A DNA stretch of 64,000 bases from Tanypteryx hageni (Eukaryota > Arthropoda > Insecta > Odonata > Petaluridae), in assembly GCA_028673005.1 (NCBI GenBank), contig CM054114.1, positions 16,245,516 through 16,309,515 of the forward strand. Reading direction: 5' to 3'. The translations under genes were made by a program, and so were the position numbers. Below, piece after piece: positions 61,029 to 64,000 of this stretch (position 1 is the stretch's first letter; every line of letters starts with the position of its first letter). The notes beneath the pieces are model-generated. The model saw nothing but the letters and a program-made list of their open reading frames with translations, was not told the origin of the DNA and did no database searches.

Positions 61029-62579
61029 TTCATCTACTGCTGAAGTTGATCGCATATTGTTCCACTCGTATTTGTTGAAAGAATTCAGCTTACTCAATAA
61101 TTGTTTAATGTTCTTAATTTTTTTAAAACATATCTTAGCAAGTCTCGCTGTAATTCATTTGGATTGTCAGGAGATATTTTATGGTTTCAATAGACATCGA
61201 TCCTCAAAAGTTCTTAATAAGCAAAAATTACCTCTCTATCGAAGCGTTAGTACTTGGAAGAGAGACGACGAATTCGCACATATTCTGTGTTTGGAATAAT
61301 AATGTTTTTATGACAAAAATCTATAAGTATGTACATTTAACCATCTCTGATCTATAGATATTTTCTCCTTGTCCCATTCGTCTAGCAAGTCCTTATTAAG
61401 ATACGAATTAAGGACACACAGTTCATTAAAAAATTTTGATGAATTGCTGGAATGAATACCATCGTTAGCACATTTCTTCTCCAATTCTTTTACTTTGGGC
61501 GGCAATAACTTAGATATTTTTCTCTCGTCCAAATTCTTATACAGGCGCAACAATTCACATGCGGCTTCCCCTCCATTTTGGAAATAGCATCATGGAAAAT
61601 ATTGGCAACATTGTGTAAGAATCAGAACCAAAGTACTGATTTGGGATCTTAGAAAAATTTCTTAAGATTAACGGGTGCATTTTAACTGATAATAAATAAA
61701 CTCGTAGCGGTTGAAGCATTATTAGTATTCTTTCAAGAGTAGGCATCAGTCACAGAAATCTTGTGTTCAAATACGACAAAATTTGTCGATAAAATCACAA
61801 AATAATTTCAGTGCCTCCACTCGTATCGTGTAAATATGAACAAATCTGAATATTTTTACAATAACAACTTCCACATCAACTGGAAGAACATCAGACGCAT
61901 TTTAATGCAAATGTGTGTCATCTCCACCAATGTTCTACTACAGTTGTCCGATGATTTCGGAAAAGATTCTTAGAACCTGTACGTTTTGCAACTTCAAAGC
62001 TAGTATTGGTATTATCAGCTGATATGCCAACAATCTTATCAACAAGTCTGCTGTGACTTAGAACAGAGAAATATAATCATTCAATTGGTTAATTGTCTTA
62101 CCTTGCAGGACGTCAAGTTCAAGAACTTTCACATTGACTCCAGTATTTTATGTGGTTAGATGAATCTATCATAATGGTGAAACACGAAGTTTCACCCAAT
62201 TCCTGTTGCAACCTCTTTTGAGTTTCTGGAGTAATAACGTTTTTCACAATTGCTTCGCTTTTTGCTCGTGATGATGAAAATTTATCTACAAACAATGTGG
62301 AAATTATCTTAGAGGTGCAATCTAAAAATCTGAAACAATTATTGTTTTAGTTGTGATACCGCTTCATTTGCCACAAGCTCCATTATAACAGAATAATCTT
62401 CTGTAAGAAATTTCTTAATTGAAGCAATGGAAGCTACAAAGCTGACAGCTAACTGATGTTTCTTTGATTGCATATGTAGTCTGATGTCAGATTTCCCACA
62501 ATGAGCAACGTTTATCTCAATATTGCATTGGGTGCAGAATGTTACGTATGGATTGTGACGCTTCTTAAAAAAGGATATT
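61029..62579 (-). pseudogene. hAT transposase with BED finger, degenerate (right arm)
   Basis: Mirror copy of 28690-30240 with the same disabling breaks, so the decay predates the split of the two arms. Confidence 0.7.
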
Positions 62580-63438
62580 CCTTTTACAAAGCCTCTTTAA
62601 AAGTACACTTTATTTCCTTGCCATTTGCACCCGTTTATACAATAAAATAAAATTCTATAATCAGACAATTTTAACACACATCGAACAACTCAGAACTACA
62701 GGCAAAGTAACAATAATATTGAAATGCTCACCGTCGTTATCACCTCGTCTTGCAGTCGATCAACTTTGTCTTGTTGCCACAACTGCGCAGGTTATTATAT
62801 TAGTGTACGCATCGCGGTGTTCACGGGCTTTTCGACTGTAGAAAGACTAGAAACTTCGCTTCCAATCGTCGTTCCGCGCCACCCGCGCCGTAAACGCATA
62901 CTTATCATTATATATAGACGTTTCTTACAGAGGAGGAGGATACTAATGTTTAGGCACTTCCAGATGAGCTGGAGATTCGAAATTTTTTTCATAGGTGGCA
63001 TTTTGTGCAAAACCGACTAGAAAAAACGAAAATCTTGAAAAAGTGCAGTAATGCGGCCGCTAAAAATTTGCAATTGTTTAAACAAATTTTCAAGGTTTGT
63101 GTATTTCCGCATGCGCTACGGAATTTAAAGTTTTTTTATAAGTAAAATTCGTAAAAAAACGAAATAAAGATTATACAAATTTTGATATTTTAATTAGTTT
63201 GGCAGTTAAATATTCTTAAAGTTTATACAAATAGATAACAGTTTAGGTACTACGGGATGAGCTAGGATGCTGAAATTTTCAAGTTATTTACAGAGTAGTG
63301 CATTTGCACAAATAAACATATGAATCTCTCCATAAACATATTGCAGCGGCCGTTAAAAATGTTTAAAATTTAAACAATTGGAAAAATATTTTTTCACTTC
63401 TAGAAGTACTACAACTTTAAAATTTGGCAAAAACTTCT

Positions 63439-63799
63439 AGCATTAGTACCCCATAATAATTTAGTAAATCCGAAAAGTGAAGAACCCTCTTATAGTGCTT
63501 TGTTCGGAATAAATTTTGAAGGGATGAATTTCTTATTTTTACTGACAGTTCCTACCAATGTTAGCACATTTGAAAGAAGTTTTTTTGCAAATTCAAGATC
63601 TGTGAAATAATTATCGCAGGTGATATTGCTATTAGTTCCACTGAAAATTTCTGTCAGTGACTAAACAACAAATGATCCTAAATTATATTCCCTATTTTCT
63701 CATTTGCCTAAATACGGTATTCCATACAAGGAATATAAATTTTGGAGTCACAAAGCCACCAGATTTTCATACCATATTTGTCAGGCTTCGAAGGTTCTT
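63439..63799 (-). pseudogene. piggyBac transposase fragment (right arm)
   Basis: Mirror copy of 27470-27830, with the same reading and the same breaks. Confidence 0.7.
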
Positions 63800-64000
63800 T
63801 TGATACTCATCCAGTACATAAGATGAAAACAAATATATGTATATTATATTAAAATGTAGAGAAAGAGGGAAGGAGATCGAAATTGGATGGAGACTCCAAG
63901 GCTCACGTTGCCCATTAGCGTAACTTATAGATTTATTATTTTTTCTAGAATTCAGAATTTAAAAAAACATATACGATATCGCACATAGTTGAGTATGAAA

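Larger units (their letters stand above)
47728..64000 (-). repeat. Right arm of giant palindrome (runs off the window)
   Basis: Reverse complement of the left arm, starting ATTCCATACCC-complement at 47728 and still matching at base 64000. It lacks the 3.2-kb RTE element and carries a 215-bp deletion at 57411-57412. All feature types listed for the left arm recur here in mirror order. Confidence 0.95.

Noticed and set aside
27269..64000. Missed-adapter hairpin read artefact as the full explanation of the palindrome
   Set aside because: Both arms would come from one molecule, so a 3.2-kb insertion with target duplication, a 215-bp deletion and real substitutions between arms would not appear.
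1..64000. CRISPR arrays, rRNA genes, intact tRNA genes, bacterial operons
   Set aside because: No regularly spaced direct repeats with unique spacers, no rRNA-like sequence and no intact box A/box B pair; the only tRNA-like sequence is the degraded SINE head.

Overview
The window is AT-rich eukaryotic DNA, almost certainly from an arthropod and probably an insect. Evidence: consensus GT-AG exons separated by multi-kilobase introns, a tRNA-derived SINE, and remnants of RTE, CR1-like and Penelope-like retroelements and of hAT, PIF/Harbinger, piggyBac, Merlin, pogo-like and MULE-like DNA transposons. The order cannot be fixed from the sequence alone. There is no bacterial-style gene organisation, rRNA or canonical tRNA gene, or CRISPR array.

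Layout. Positions 1 to about 27.2 kb are intronic or intergenic DNA packed with decayed elements, with several short minus-strand exons of a host gene. The main architecture lies from about 27.27 kb to the right end. It is a giant inverted duplication. The left arm runs from at least 27269 to 47000 and the right arm from 47728 to beyond 64000, around a unique 727-bp spacer (47001-47727). The arms align end to end with scattered single-base differences and two large ones. One is a 3.24-kb near-intact RTE-clade retrotransposon in the left arm only, with a 12-bp target-site duplication and a clean empty site in the right arm. The other is a 215-bp deletion in the right arm only. The right end is still inside the palindrome, so its outer edge is not visible.

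Host gene. Phase-compatible exons on the minus strand (42678-42817, 32199-32255, 26824-26856, 26271-26327, about 10706-11046, 9902-10030, 5009-5054) look like one gene for a single-pass membrane protein. It has a tryptophan-rich transmembrane segment followed by a long Ser/Asp/Glu/Lys-rich, partly Ala-rich helical cytoplasmic tail. I do not recognise the family. The transmembrane exon and the next exon are repeated in the right arm on the plus strand. If the palindrome is real, it holds two divergently oriented gene copies.

The palindrome is either a genuine inverted segmental duplication or two haplotypes of one locus joined head to head by an assembler. The single-arm RTE insertion and the base differences exclude a simple one-molecule hairpin read artefact. 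They do not separate the other two options. Most long open frames here are transposon remnants or their antisense shadows.
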